A stretch of DNA of 64,000 bases. Origin: Heliopora coerulea (Eukaryota > Cnidaria > Anthozoa > Scleralcyonacea > Helioporidae). Positions 9,930 through 21,275 of this stretch are shown here, in pieces. Each line of letters starts with the position of its first letter. Position 1 is the stretch's first letter. The stretch is taken from positions 2,666,001-2,730,000 of the forward strand of contig JASJOG010000017.1 of the NCBI GenBank assembly GCA_030142905.1, written 5' to 3'. Position numbers and translations under genes: made by a program. The notes beneath the pieces were generated by a model. That model worked only from the letters and a program-made list of their open reading frames with translations, searched no databases and was not told the origin of the DNA.

Positions 9930-11482
9930 GAGGCTCAACATATTGTGCACCTTTGTACATGTATACCAACAACAGAATGAAAATTTGTCTTTGTCTTCTT
10001 ACAAGTTCGTAAACGGAGGATGACCTAGGGAAATATGTATCAACTGTTGGGTTTGACAAAGTAGCCATTAAAAAACTACAAGTATGCGCACCACCTTCTC
10101 CTGTGGAATTAAAAGTTGTATGGTGACTTGGCAAATAGGTACAGTCCATCCTCTTGAAATACACTGAATTTTAGGAAGCAATTTAATGAAGGTGAATGCT
10201 GAAATGAATATCGTTGTGTTTCCCCATCTGAACCTGCTACAACAGGGTTACTTGAGTCAACATATCTATGAAGTATATGATGTGAAAAAAATCCAACGTC
10301 TTAGACGAAAAGCACAGAGTTTTGTCCTGCAAATAATAGAGTGTGTACTGTAACTAGAACACATCATAGCAAGTAACAATGTTTGAATTCCGTATGAGTT
10401 TCTAAAATTATGCATGCAACTGTTAAGGTATTTTCATATTTTTTGCAACCTGCTTGTAACTCGTTCATGTATGCTGGTACAAACATTGCAATGCTCAAAT
10501 CTCTTCCCAAACTCAAAGTAACCATGGACCTGCAAGATTACTAGCACCAGAACAAGAACGTTTTATGATCTTAGTAACATTAAGATGTACGCTGTTGGAA
10601 ATTGACATTGCATATAGGTTTGTCTTATTTCAATTGTAATTTAAAATTACGTTTTTTTGTACCACATATTAAGAGTTCTTCCTATGTGGCCAACAAGCGA
10701 TGTATATTCAAAAACCAACATCATTCAGGGGTCAGCCACATTCATCATAAAAGGATCATAATAGGATAAATGGCATATCTGGAATATATCCAGCTCGTTA
10801 CCCAGCGTTTGTCTAGGAGTTGTGTTCAGGATGATGTAATGTGTGATAAACAAGTATATTAAGGTTGTCGTAGTCTTTCTTTGCTGGAGCCAAGAGATCA
10901 CGTGATGGTGACAGGTTTCGATAACGAGGATATCTCTGATGGGCTTGGGCTAATTATACCACCTTTTTCTTAAATGGAGCAAGTCAGTTTTCCGTCCGTG
11001 AAAACGGTGCAATTTAAAGAAAAATTGCAGCTGCATCAGCTCATGTCAAAAGAGCAATTGTTTCAGATATTTCCAAAGACTAAAATATGACTTTCCTTTA
11101 GCAATGCGATTAGAATGAAACAAACTTCGAGTGATAATTATTCACCTAAAGTATCTTATTTTATTTTATCCTCTATTAATACATGAATAGAAACACAGGA
11201 CACAATAATTATTATCAACAATATTAAGATCTTGGTAACTGCAGATAAATGTATGTAAAAATAAGTTCCTTTTGGGTGAAAAATAAAATCGTCCCATTCT
11301 TCACTCTCAGTTACTTACATGTCCTTGTAATTGATAATGACTGGTGTTGGCAGTTGGCAACAAGTTGATACATGTTTCCCTACGTCATCTACCCTAACAT
11401 ACATCTAGGAACTTGTGAAAGGACAAAGACAAATTTTCACACTGTTGTTGATATACAAAGGTGCACAGTATGTTGAGCCTCC
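9930..11482. mobile_element. element with 130-bp inverted arms, no coding capacity
   Basis: 9930-10055 and 11350-11482 are reverse complements with scattered differences; shared runs include GACAAAGACAAATTTTCA and GGTGCACA. The 1.3 kb between them holds no recognisable gene. Best read as a non-autonomous DNA element or two inverted copies of a short repeat. I did not find a clear target duplication. Confidence 0.55.
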
Positions 11483-11914
11483 TTTTCTTTTTTAACGCGT
11501 TGTCAACCATTTTCAAAGGTTGAAACTTTGTCGAGGTTAAAAGTGCCGAAGAAAGAGCTCATGAAATTGATCAGGGCCTCAAATAGTTGATGCACACCAA
11601 CTCTTACAGGAACTGGGAATGGAAGCTTCGATAAAATATTTCACACTGACAGGGCGAAAAAAGCGAAACAATAACTGCAAACTGAATTTAAAGAATTTTA
11701 TTAATATCATTCATTTTCATGATTTTTTGTCGCATTAAGGAGAGGTTAGCATATGATGTGAAAATCAATAGCATCAAGAGAATGTCATTTGAGCCTTTTT
11801 AATATTCTTTAGTGCCTTTCCAAAATCATGAACGCGCTTTATAACATCATTTCCATCAAAAAGATTTGAATTAATGGTGTTTTTTTTATATTTACCAACT
11901 CTTAACTAACCGTC

Positions 11915-12762
11915 GAGGTTTTCGCATTTTGTATATCTGCATAAATCTGTACCCCAACGAGCATTTGGCAGGCGTTATTGAATTCATATTTCGTAGTGCA
12001 GCTTCTAACGGGATTTTTTGCCAATGTTCCTGAGTGGTACGCCTTGATTTCTGGCCTCATTTCTGTCTTGTATTCTTTGTTGAATCTCAGGAAGTGAAAT
12101 GTCCACTTTTATGGGTGCTTTTAAGGTACTTATTGCCTGTTAAACGATATTCAGGAATGGCGAATAGGGAGGTAGCATTTTTATCTCCGTTCTTTCTCCT
12201 GGGTTATCCATATTACAGTGAGCTGGGGGATTGTCAAAAATTAAAAATGTTTAATCGTCTTAGTTAAGACGTTCAGTAACTTCGACCAAAAAAAGTCATT
12301 GAAACAAGGCCTTTTCATCCTACCAATTTGAGCTGTGTGGTAATCAAGGCCATGTGTAGCTGATAAGTCCAAAACAATCGTGACATTTCTATCTTGCTGA
12401 CCGGCTACCTGACGATAAGTTTGCTTTCCGAGTCTAGCCCTTCCACAAATCCTTGAACTCCATATGTTATACCCACATTCTACAATGAAGACGCAATTGT
12501 TTATGACCCCTTCTGCCGTAAACCAGTTGGCATTCTCATAGCGTTTCCCTATCACATCTGGTTTGTTTTGATCAACTGGCACTGGCCTAGCCAGCTTTAC
12601 CCATGTGCGTGCAACTAATTGAGATAGCATGTAATTTGGAGTTTGGGGGAGAGGGGAACAACAAGAAAACTTGAATCTGGAAAATATTTTGCAGTTCTTG
12701 CAAGTAAGTCGCAGGGAAAATCCGTACTTGTGTCGTTCCGCTTTTATACCATTCTTTACCAT
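11915..12762 (-). pseudogene. Tc1/IS630-type DDE transposase pseudogene
   Basis: Starts MVKNGIKAERH at 12762. The catalytic domain shows VFIVECGYN, where the family has a catalytic Asp in place of the Val, then RQVAGQQDRNVTI and IGRMKRPCFNDFF. After a frameshift near 12245 come LIFDNPPAHCN (second Asp) and LPPYSPFLNIV, followed by a stop exactly where the catalytic Glu is expected. So two of three catalytic positions are gone. The C-terminus fades near 11915. The 5' flank and first codons reappear inverted at 17795-18460. Confidence 0.8.
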
Positions 12763-13550
12763 TAATTAGAAAAGACTAGTTACTGTAGATTGTTGAGATT
12801 TACTTAAACAAATTACTGGAGATTAAAAAGGGTGTAATTAAAATGGTTTGATGGTTGAATTCATTAAGCACTTTTCTTCATCAAAAAATTTAAGTTATCA
12901 ATCAATTTCATCACTGGCATTTTCTTCGTAAAAACGTATGTAAGAAATCTGAAACAGGCCTGCTGTATTTTAGGAACTTTATTCAAGAATACGTTTACGA
13001 TTTTGTCTATTTTATTGACTCGACCATGAGGTCTACTCTCAAAACTGTAGTGATTCTAGTCTAAACAGAGCTGTCAATCATAAAAACCAACCAAGTAAAA
13101 TTCCATCACACGTCACCACGTGATTGTCCCCGTGCTCTTATTAACGTTGCACAACAAGGCCCATGGCCATGGATTCTTACAAGTTTCACAAATGACCCAT
13201 ACTCCTTTGCGCTTAAAAATAACGGCTGCCATTATTTCACTTTTTATGGCGGCAGTTCAGTTAAAACCCAAATATTTTTAAGTACTTAGTCTTTTCCTAC
13301 TATTTTAAACCAGAAAAGGTATGAACATGAACTTTCTTTCACATTTTAATGGCTTTATGAAAATTTAACCAATCAAGACATCTTTCGAAAGAAAGAGAAA
13401 CAATTTTCTATGCTATAAACAAATGATAGAAAACGAAATATGGTTTAAATACCTTCTTTTACTCCCGTAAAACAATTATCAGGTAAGGCACAGGTTAAAT
13501 TTGAACAAAACCCCTTATTTTTTGACCACTGAATAACACCGGAAGTCAGT
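12640..13550 (-). repeat. left inverted arm (5' region of DDE element)
   Basis: Reverse complement of 17795-18460. The match starts at the inner edge (CCGGAAGT, CAGTGGTCAAAAA, TTTTGTTCAAATTTAA) and runs through the transposase start (GGTAAAGAATGGTATAAAA) to AACTGCAAAA. About 0.25 kb of the left arm has no counterpart on the right. Confidence 0.8.
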
Positions 13551-15827
13551 CACTTTCAGCGGTCCTTATTCAATATGGCTGCCGTGCACGTGGAGGACAT
13601 TTGTAGAATTGCTGTAAGTGTGCATAGTTTTTACACGTCATAGAATCTTAATTTAGTCAGATATAGTAGCGGAATTTAATAGCAGAAATTTTTTTGCATT
13701 TACTAAAATGATTTTCATCAAGTAAGGTTATTCATTCAATGTGATTTCCATTGCTAAAGTTAATTTATTGCCATTAGGATATATTCGAAGTTTCTAATTT
13801 TCTGCTTTATCATTTCATATTGCATGTTAGCGTGAAATGATAAGACCATCAAAAATAAGTCTTAATTCATTAAAGCTTCTTAAAATTTATTGCTGTATTT
13901 AATGGTATGGCGTTCTTATTAAATCGAAAATTGGTTAAAAGTAGTTCAAGTTGCCTGTGTCATAAACCTGGAATGTAAGGCCCGTTAACAAACTTCACTA
14001 GCATAAGTTGGCAAACTTTCAAAGATGCCTCGGAAGTGCGGAATGACCAAATATCGCGTAGCATGGGAGGAAAATGGGATAGTGAACCGTTTGGTTCCGA
14101 TCATCGCAAGTGCTACCAAACAAACACAGCGAAAAGTCTCTTAGCCCGTGTTGGGAAAAAGAGAAAAATCGATGGAATTTCAGTACTAGAGAATGTGAAT
14201 ACCGAAGCTGCTGAGTTACTTGATGATCCGCGGTCGACCCGGTCTTCTATACTTCCGACAGACATGAAAATGTGTGTTATATGTCAAACTGATAAGACCG
14301 ATCCAAAGAATCGAAGAAAAACTGAGAAATTGACCATCTGTGAGCCAATGCAGGCTGCGAAGAAACTTCTTGAAGCAGCAAATTCTCGCGGAGACCAGAG
14401 ACTCCTTACCACTTTACATGATCAAGACCCTATTGCCATAGAATTATGCTATCATAGAACATGCTACCGTAGTTATACAAACATGAAGGGGATATCAAAC
14501 GTCAGTAAAAATCAAGAATGCCGACTTGAATCCCTTTATGATGAAGCTTTCCAAGGTTTGAAATCAGAAATCAAGTCGAAGTCATTTGAGCGTTTTGAAG
14601 TTCTAAGCATGTCTGAGTTACAACAACGACACCTGGAACTTTTGTCACAACATGGCATAGAGAACCCTGTGTATCGTTCCGAAAAGATCAAGACAAGAAT
14701 GCAAAAAGCTTATCTAGGAAGAATAAAATTCTGCCACCCAAGATATCCATCTGCATCGGAAGATTGTCCACTGTGACGAGGTTGAAAAAGACCAAATCGT
14801 TGAATTCGATCTAAACGTTAGCACGGAAAACGAAATGCTGTCCTTAACATTACCCGATGTATCTACCACAAACTATATATTTCGTGCGGCAAAGATTGTG
14901 CGCGGTGCACTGTTAAGTCAAAAGTCGGACATGCCGTGACCACCAAATTCATCCGACGTGAACGAGGCGAATGTCGCAGTTTCAACTATTGTTTATGACA
15001 TACTTGCGTGGATTTTAACTGACGACGATAAACCAGCGGATAAGAATGGGAAGAAGGTCGATGTCGAGGAACACTCGCGATTGCGTATTCTGCCATTTGC
15101 TCAAGACCTGTTGGATAGTGTTTCTAGTGGGAGGCATAAAATACCAAAGAAGGTTGCTTTGCCCCTCGCTGTTAAGAACCCGACAGACTCCAGAGAAGTA
15201 ATCACCATCCTTAACAAGTTTGGACATGGCATATCGTACAATCAAGTCCTTGAGATCAAAACTAGACTTGCCGAGAATCAATTACAAACACAGGAACATG
15301 CCGTAATACTACCGAAAGTCGTCTTCCCCAATGTGTTCAGTACATTCTGCTGGGATAACATTGATTTGCAAAAGGAAACTTTATAAGGGTGTGGAACTAC
15401 TCATTGCACGAATGGCATCGTCATCTAAAGACAAGTCGCCAGTTGCCATCCTCCACCGGTACAGCCACAAGGAACACGTCGAAACACAACACGTACATTA
15501 TTCAAGATACTGACCAGTTTACCTGTGTGACATGGTGTCATTGGGAGACTCCATCCAGCTGCCTACGAAGCCTTCCAAAATGGCAACTTTGTTATTCAAC
15601 GATCTGCAAATGCATTCAGTCAAGTGGCCGTCGACCAGACCATTGAGCAGATCATTAACAGAGACACGAAGACGAATGTTGGCATCGTAGGTTCCAGTCA
15701 AAACAAAGGTGCCGTACAGTGACGGTTGCTTACTTCACACAAGCGTGCAGCCATTACCCAAGGTTGCCGTGAAATGGCTTAAATGTCGGTGAAAAGTGGG
15801 GAGGATTTGATAAACGACAAAGGTAAA

Positions 15828-16195
15828 AGACGAATTATTATTTTCCTCAAACTCAGACAGATCTTATGTCGTCAAAACTGACATGCAGGAGCGGGTCATA
15901 ACAAATGACCAAGGGTCCGGCAGTTCACACTTCTTACTACATTTGTAGTACCCTTCTCAAAATTCTGGCTGTTCCGAAGAGTGCGGTCTTTTGCAGCAAC
16001 TCAGTTCGAATTTCCACACCAATCTTTGATAACCACTTTTGGATCTTTGTTACCACACCAAGGGCTCCAACAACAATTGGAATAACCTCCACTTTGTTCA
16101 TTTCCCAAATCCGCATTATTTCAAATTTCAATGGCTGATATTTATTATTATTATTATTGTTATTATTATTATTATTATTAATTGTTGTTGATGCA
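15828..16195 (-). mobile_element. non-LTR retrotransposon 3' fragment
   Basis: The minus strand encodes KYQPLKFEIMRIWEM, VEVIPIVVGALG and LLQKTALFGTARILRRVL, the C-terminal tail common to a cnidarian LINE group. Its end at 15828 is AT-rich (AATTATTATTTTCC). The 5' side is truncated in an ATT triplet run. It interrupts the repetitive-family gene and lies antisense to it. Confidence 0.75.
16141..16182. repeat. ATT/AAT triplet microsatellite
   Basis: About fourteen near-perfect ATT units; on the minus strand it reads as a poly-Asn run that has no meaning as protein. Confidence 0.9.
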
Positions 16196-16586
16196 GTCAA
16201 CTCTAAACAGCTGGGTTAACCCATTTTTGCCATCGGATGGTGAGATCTGTCATCTAGCCTCAGGAGTAACAGCGCCAGAGAAGGTAGAGAAAGATCTGTT
16301 GCAAGCTTACGAGAAAGGCAGAGATGCAATGTCAACTTCCATTACAAAGAGACTGATAAGCCGGTAATGAAGTTTCCTTCTAAGAACCTTTACCCAAATT
16401 GAAGTTGTCCACATTTGCTTCTATTTACTTATCGTCTGTAAAGATCGACGGAAAAGAAGTTATGCTACAAGCCGACTATGATCTCTTTGCTCGTCTTCTC
16501 GTTGCTGCCCAGACAAGAGGGATGGATCTTACGGAAATTTTCCAATATTCTTTGTGTCCTGTTCCTTGGTGCCTGTCCTATTCCTT

Positions 16587-17765
16587 GACACTGTAGACCA
16601 TGAAATATTAAGCAAGCTTGATATTTATGGAATCAAAGGCATTGTCCACAAATGGCTAAGGTCTTATTTATCCGAACGCATTCAATATTGCCAAGTGAAC
16701 GACCAGATGTCAAAACCATTAACCATGGAAACAGGAGTACCACAGGGCTCGGTTCTGGGACCTTTGCTATTTCTGATGTACATTCATGATTTGCCGAACA
16801 GTATAAAGAACACACGGCCAATCATGTTTGCAGATGATACTCAAATTATGATATCGAGTAGTGATATCAACACAATTACAAACAATTTAAATGAAGACCT
16901 TGAACACGTTTCAAACTGGATGACATCCAATAAATTAACTTTAAATAAAAGTAAGACTGAATTTATGATTATTTGCTCAAAACAAAAGCTTGCCAATATC
17001 CAACGAGAACCTACACTGGAAATAGGGGATATGGTAATCCAAAGAGTAAAGTCTACAAAATCACTTGGCCTGATGATAGATGAGTCCCTTTCATGGAGTG
17101 CACAAGTTGACCATATAACCACAAACGTAACAAGTGGCCTTAGCATTCTCTGACGACTACGAGATATTGTTGACCATAGTGCATTGATTATGGTTAACAA
17201 GTCATTTATTCAACAATATTTTAATTATTATTCTCATGTTTTGGGATGCTCAGTAGCTACATTATCAAATAAACTGCAAAGATTGCAAAACAGGGCTGTT
17301 CGCATTATAACCCGACAGGGTTATAATGTTCGTTCTAAAGATCAATTAAAATCAATAGGTTTCAAAATTCTACATCAGCAAAGACTACAGCAACTTTGTA
17401 TTATGATGTATAAAGCTGGGAAAAAACTAGTACCCAGTTACCTATCAGAGACCTTCACAAATATTAACCAAATTCATGACCACAACACCAGACAATGTCA
17501 ATTTAACTTCGCGTTACCGAAACCAAAAACTAATTTTATGAAAAAATCGTTTGGATATCGGGGCACATTGGTCTTGAGTAATCTGTCATCCGAAATTAAA
17601 AACTCGAATTCAATAGATATTTTAAAAGGAAGATCAAGCTATAATTTAATATTTAATTTCTTATTTCTATGTCAGTAATATGTCAATAGATTTTTAATTA
17701 GTCAATGTAGGGTGTTTTTTGTGTTGTAAGCCAGAAAGAACATTATCAATGTATGTTTACTGTCT
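16587..17765 (+). mobile_element. L2/CR1-type LINE, 5'-truncated, one stop
   Basis: Starts at DTVDHEIL inside the reverse transcriptase. It shows GVPQGSVLGPLLF, the catalytic FADDTQIM and NKLTLNKSKTEFMI. A single TGA at 17151-17153 interrupts the frame, which then continues unchanged through LQRLQNRAVRIITRQGYN and LVPSYLSETF to a stop at 17676-17678. One mutation therefore separates it from an open reading frame for the surviving part. The upstream endonuclease is absent, as usual for truncated LINE insertions. Confidence 0.9.
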
Positions 17766-17794
17766 AGAGATGAAACCGGAAATGAGTGCCTTTC

Positions 17795-18460
17795 AAACTT
17801 CCGGTAGAACTCAGTGGTCAAAAATTAAAGAATTTTGTTCAAATTTAATCTTTTTTTAGCTTATAATTGTTTTATGATATTAAAAGAAGGTAATTAAGTC
17901 AAATTTCGTTTCCTATCATTTATTCATGGCATGGCATAGAAAATTGTTTCTCTTTCTTTCGAAGGATTCCTTGATTACTTTATTTACAAAAAGCCGTTAA
18001 AATGTGAAAAATAGTGGGAAAAGACTAAATACATAAAAGTGTTTGGGTTTTAACTGAAGTGCCGCAATAAAAAGTGAAATAAACACGATTATAATGCAGC
18101 AATTATTTTTAAGAGCGCAGGAGTATTGGTCATTTAGGCCAGGTTACAAAGCCTTTGGAACATTTTTACGGGGTGCAGCCAACTCGAAAAAATCACGGTT
18201 CGGGTACTAGACTATGTTAGCTATCGCCCCTCATTATGCCTCAATCACCATACTACTGGACAAGAATGGTAAAGAATGGTATAAAACCCAAACGTCACGA
18301 GTACGAATTTACTGTACGACTTACCAACCCCACACTTTGAGCAAAAACTAACTCAAGAGTTTACGTATCCTCCACAAGAACTGCAAAACATTTTCTTGAT
18401 TCATGTTTTCCTGTTCTTTGGCCAGCCAAATTCCAAATTACGTCCTCTCTCGGTTAGTTG
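17795..18460 (+). repeat. right inverted arm (5' region of DDE element)
   Basis: Counterpart of 12640-13550. It contains a start at 18268 (MVKNGIKPKRHEYEFTVRLT) matching the transposase at 12762, but has a 55-bp insertion and then stops, so only the 5' part of the element is present. Confidence 0.75.
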
Positions 18461-18489
18461 TGCTCAGCGTTTTTAACTTTGTACGGAGT

Positions 18490-18620
18490 TTCTACGGAAG
18501 GCATCTCTGTTTTTACAGAAGGCGCCTCTGTTTCTCCGGACGAGTTCGCTGTTTGTACGGAATAAGCTCGTTGTTTACATAGAAGAGCTTGCCACTTCTA
18601 CGGAAGAGTTTAATTTCTAC
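18490..18620. repeat. degenerate TTCTACGGAAG repeat
   Basis: Loose repeats of TTCTACGGAAG and TTTACAGAAGGCG with about 20-30 bp spacing. Related in sequence to the cleaner array at 19182-19294. Confidence 0.5.
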
Positions 18621-18623
18621 ACT

Positions 18624-18681
18624 GCAGTGTAGGTTAATTGTAAAGTTTCGTTTCATAATACCCTGATGATGATTCTGAAAT
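18624..18681 (+). repeat. 58-bp direct repeat, copy 1, hammerhead-like core
   Basis: Starts GCAGTGTAGGTTAATTG and recurs at 18876, 252 bp away. Near its end CTGATGA, one T, then GATTCT paired with AGAATT (18685-18690), then GAAAC resembles a hammerhead-ribozyme core. A complete stem I is not obvious. Confidence 0.55.
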
Positions 18682-18783
18682 AGAATTGAAACACTGCACA
18701 TCCATCCTCATGGATAGCGTTAAGTTGTCGCGAGAATATTTCGTGCACTTAAATTGGATAAAAACTCGCCTCCAATCCCTGTG

Positions 18784-18854
18784 GACTCGATAGCTCAACA
18801 CGTAGAGCGGCAGACCGGTATCCCGAAGGTGCGAGTTCAAATCTCGCTCGAGTC
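18784..18854 (+). pseudogene. tRNA-like sequence, tRNA-Thr(GGU)-like, or SINE head
   Basis: A 71-nt cloverleaf fit: acceptor GACTCGA/TCGAGTC with 7 pairs, D stem GCTC/GAGC, T stem GCGAG/CTCGC, all perfect. The anticodon stem has three mismatches and position 33 is C, so a functional tRNA is unlikely. The anticodon position would be GGT. Internal promoter-like boxes TAGCTCAACACG and GAGTTCAAATC are kept. It lies between the two 58-bp direct repeats, suggesting a small retroelement unit. Confidence 0.6.
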
Positions 18855-18875
18855 AACATTTTTCAGTTGACTTCA

Positions 18876-18933
18876 GCAGTGTAGGTTAATTGTGAAGTTT
18901 CGTTTCATAATACCCTGAGGATGATTCTGAAAA
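18876..18933 (+). repeat. 58-bp direct repeat, copy 2
   Basis: Near-identical to 18624-18681, with CTGAGGATGATTCTGAAA in place of CTGATGATGATTCTGAAA. It bounds a 252-bp period with the tRNA-like sequence inside. Confidence 0.8.
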
Positions 18934-18985
18934 AAACAAAAAAGGAAATCAGCAAAGCAGTAACTTATGGCAACTATTAACATAC

Positions 18986-19061
18986 CTGAAAATTTTTGAC
19001 CGCAATTATGGCAAAAGGACCCACCAATAGCTACCTTCGTTCCACAATTCTGACAAAACAT
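18986..19061 (-). CDS. zinc-ribbon first exon
   Basis: The minus strand starts ATG at 19061 and encodes MFCQNCGTKVAIGG followed by SFCHNCGQKFS: two CxxC knuckles spaced as in a zinc-ribbon. The frame meets a good donor, CAG/GTATGT, at 18985. No downstream exon could be assigned to the left, where the 58-bp repeats start, so this may be an orphan exon of a repetitive gene. Confidence 0.5.
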
Positions 19062-19181
19062 TTTTGACTACTTCGACAAACCCCACACGCTCAAGTGTGT
19101 GCAAATGAAAGAACGATTACCCAAGAGTCTCCGCGTCTTTGGTGGTAGATTGCACTTCGGTAACGGCGTGATTACTTTGCA

Positions 19182-19294
19182 GCGACGGTTCATTCTACGG
19201 CGATAGTTCATTCTACGGAGATGGTTCATTCTAAGATACGGTTCATTCCACGGAGACGGTTCATTCTACGGAGACGGCTCATTCTTCAACAAAG
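19182..19294. repeat. minisatellite, about 18-bp unit
   Basis: Six imperfect units of GGTTCATTCTACGGAGAC. Units lie head to tail without unique spacers, so this is not a CRISPR array. Confidence 0.85.
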
Positions 19295-19559
19295 AAATGT
19301 CTTATTGTGCAGAGGAACACCCCACTCAAGGAATAGAGTACCGTTCTAGGGAGAAGCGTCATTTTGTGCGGCGATGGCACTAACGGGCCACCGTACATGA
19401 ATGATATATACAGATTGTACTACAAAGGTGACGTTAACATGATAGGCGTGTGAGAGGAAGTGTGGAGTAAAGACAAAAGCGAGGAAGTTACAGGTTGTCA
19501 TCGAGGAATGACAAACAGCAGGCAGGGAACAGTTAAAAAGCGAAGGAAATAAGCATAAT

Positions 19560-20052
19560 CTAAAATAGAGACAGTGGAAAGGAGCCCAGATTGGCATTGA
19601 TTGAAGGGTTAAACTTTCGAATTAAGAGGGTTTCTCTTATAAGAAGTTCTGAGCTATTAGTAGAGGAAGATAAAACATTAAAGTCACGTGGAGAAACAGG
19701 GTGTCCCGTGTCTCTTTCGTGTGACAAAATACTTGTGGGGACAGGGTTAACGCGATTTTTCCCAGTAATGGCCGAGATGCCCAAGTGGTCTGAAATACGG
19801 GCGTGCAAAAGACGGCAGGTTTGGCCGATATACAACGCACTACATCGTTGACACTTAAAACTATAAACCAGGCAGGATTTCAGACTCTTTGGGAACCCGG
19901 TCCTTAAAGGGGAAAAAATTGGCCAAACGTAAAAAGGGACAAAAAACGAAACGAAGTTTTATATGTGGAAATGTACCGGAACAGAGTTTACTTATCTGGG
20001 AGCGAATTTGCAGGCTATGTTGTCCAGTAAATGGTAACCATTTACTGGACAA
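19560..20052 (-). pseudogene. Penelope-like element 3' fragment
   Basis: The minus strand first encodes GQHSLQIRSQISKLCSGTFP and FFPFKDRVPK, the region before the nuclease. A frameshift near 19900 leads to YSFKCQRCSALYIGQTCRLLHARISDHLG, a GIY-YIG domain with paired cysteines and YIGQT. The ELLIRETLLI and PSLNxN-type tail follows and ends in PLSLF and a stop at 19560. Everything upstream of the reverse transcriptase end is missing. Confidence 0.85.
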
Positions 20053-20637
20053 GTGTTTGATTTGTGTTTTTCTACATTTTGTTTAGGATTTCCTTTATTA
20101 TTATCTATAGTGATTTTGTAATAAGTTTTCTTCGCATTTTTATCAGCTTATTGAATTAGTTTCGATCCCTTTTATATGCCTAATGTAAATATTTTGATTT
20201 CGTTTTAACAGTTTCCGGTTTAAGATAATTATGTTGGTTTTTTTTTGATTCGTTCATTTACTCAAGATGCATAGTTACTTCATGCTCTGCAAAACCTTAT
20301 TGGGGCATGTATTCATGGACGTATGAATAAAGGCTGCTTTAAATTGTTCCCATAAAACATTTGAGCCTTATACATCCCAATTACATTGAGAAAATAATTT
20401 GCTGGATCGTTTTTAGTTTCGACCTGTTTTTGAGGAGCTTTTTCCAAAGGAAATCTTTCTACATCCGTATATCAAACTGTGATCACCGATCTCGGGATGT
20501 ACAACCCCTTAACTACACTTGGCTTTTGATTTTCCGGGCGGAAAGCGTAATCGTAATAAAAATATCAGAGCCCAGCTCAGAATTCTTAAGTGTATCGCCA
20601 TAGTGAAAGAGGCAAGTCAAAAAGTTTTAAAACATGT

Positions 20638-20680
20638 TTACTGACGTATCGTTGCGGCGTGCAACATCTTCAGAGTGTAG
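20638..20680 (-). ncRNA. hammerhead-like motif in PLE 3' region
   Basis: On the minus strand: ACT, core CTGAAGA, extra T, stem II GTTGC/GCAAC with loop ACGCC, GAT (GAA expected), palindromic ACGT, C, then AGTAAA that can pair with ACT. It lies about 130 bp downstream of a PLE stop codon. The GAA to GAT change probably inactivates it. Confidence 0.55.
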
Positions 20681-20806
20681 GTTTACAGGGATGAGAAAAA
20701 ACTATATATATGAATCTATAATTACATACTGGAATAATTAGACGGCTAACCAATAGAAAACTAGGAGACGTGACAGGAAGTGACACGCATACGGAAGAGG
20801 AAAGCA

Positions 20807-21275
20807 TTAAAATAAAGAAAGAGGTGTGGAAGAGATATTTTCGTTGAGAGACGGTTTGTATTTAGAAATAAGTAAACTCTCACGAATGAGGAGTTCAAAG
20901 TTAGAGGAAGACCTGCAGGAAGAAATGATGGAAAAATCGTTGGGAGAAATGGCGTGATTAGTCTGGCGAGTATGAGCCTGGATACTGGAAGTAGGAAACG
21001 AAGTGGTTGCTCGTTTCTTACCCGTCAAAGGCGAAACCCCCATGTGTTCTGAGATACGCGTGTGTAAGTGGCGCCTTGTTTGGCCCAAATACAATGCTCC
21101 ACAGCATTGACACGTATATTTGTAGACAACACGCGATTTCATTAACATGGGGTCCGGTCCTTGAAAGGAAAGAAACCAGACAACCGTCTTCCAGATTGAA
21201 AAATAAAACGCAAAGTAACCTGTGCCTCTTTCACTATAGCGATACCCTTAACTACAATTTTTTTCTGGTTTGTTA
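20807..21275 (-). pseudogene. Penelope-like element 3' fragment, second family member
   Basis: QVTLRFIFQSGRRL and FFPFKDRTP precede a one-base frameshift near 21145, then KSRVVYKYTCQCCGALYLGQ with RRHLHTRISEHMGVSP, a GIY-YIG domain. The tail FELLIRESLLISKYKPSLNE ends in PLSLF. It is similar to the 19560 copy but a distinct insertion, followed by its own 3' region with a hammerhead-like core. Confidence 0.85.

Larger units (their letters stand above)
13575..16585 (+). pseudogene. gene of a repetitive, unnamed zinc-binding protein family, broken
   Basis: A short first exon (13575-13613, MAAVHVEDICRIA) ends at a GTAAGT donor. The main body opens near 14003 with FGSDHRKCYQ, then CVICQTDKTD and CYHRTCYRSY, likely a zinc site. 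A one-base frameshift near 14765 and a stop at 14937 follow, then LPLAVKNPTDSREVITILNK, GHGISYNQVLEIK and FSTFCWDNIDLQ. Another frameshift near 15386 leads into TTHCTNGI. Later segments (FSQVAVDQTIEQIINRD; LLQAYEKGRDAM; DYDLFARLLVAAQTRGMDL) are separated by a LINE fragment at 15828-16195, and a second LINE ends the frame at 16585. I recognise it as a multi-copy protein type of cnidarian and other invertebrate genomes, but its function is unknown to me. It lies exactly between two inverted transposon arms. Confidence 0.6.

Noticed and set aside
18784..18854. Functional tRNA-Thr
   Set aside because: Anticodon stem has three mismatches and U33 is missing.
19182..19294. Possible CRISPR array
   Set aside because: Units are contiguous without unique spacers and the setting is eukaryotic.
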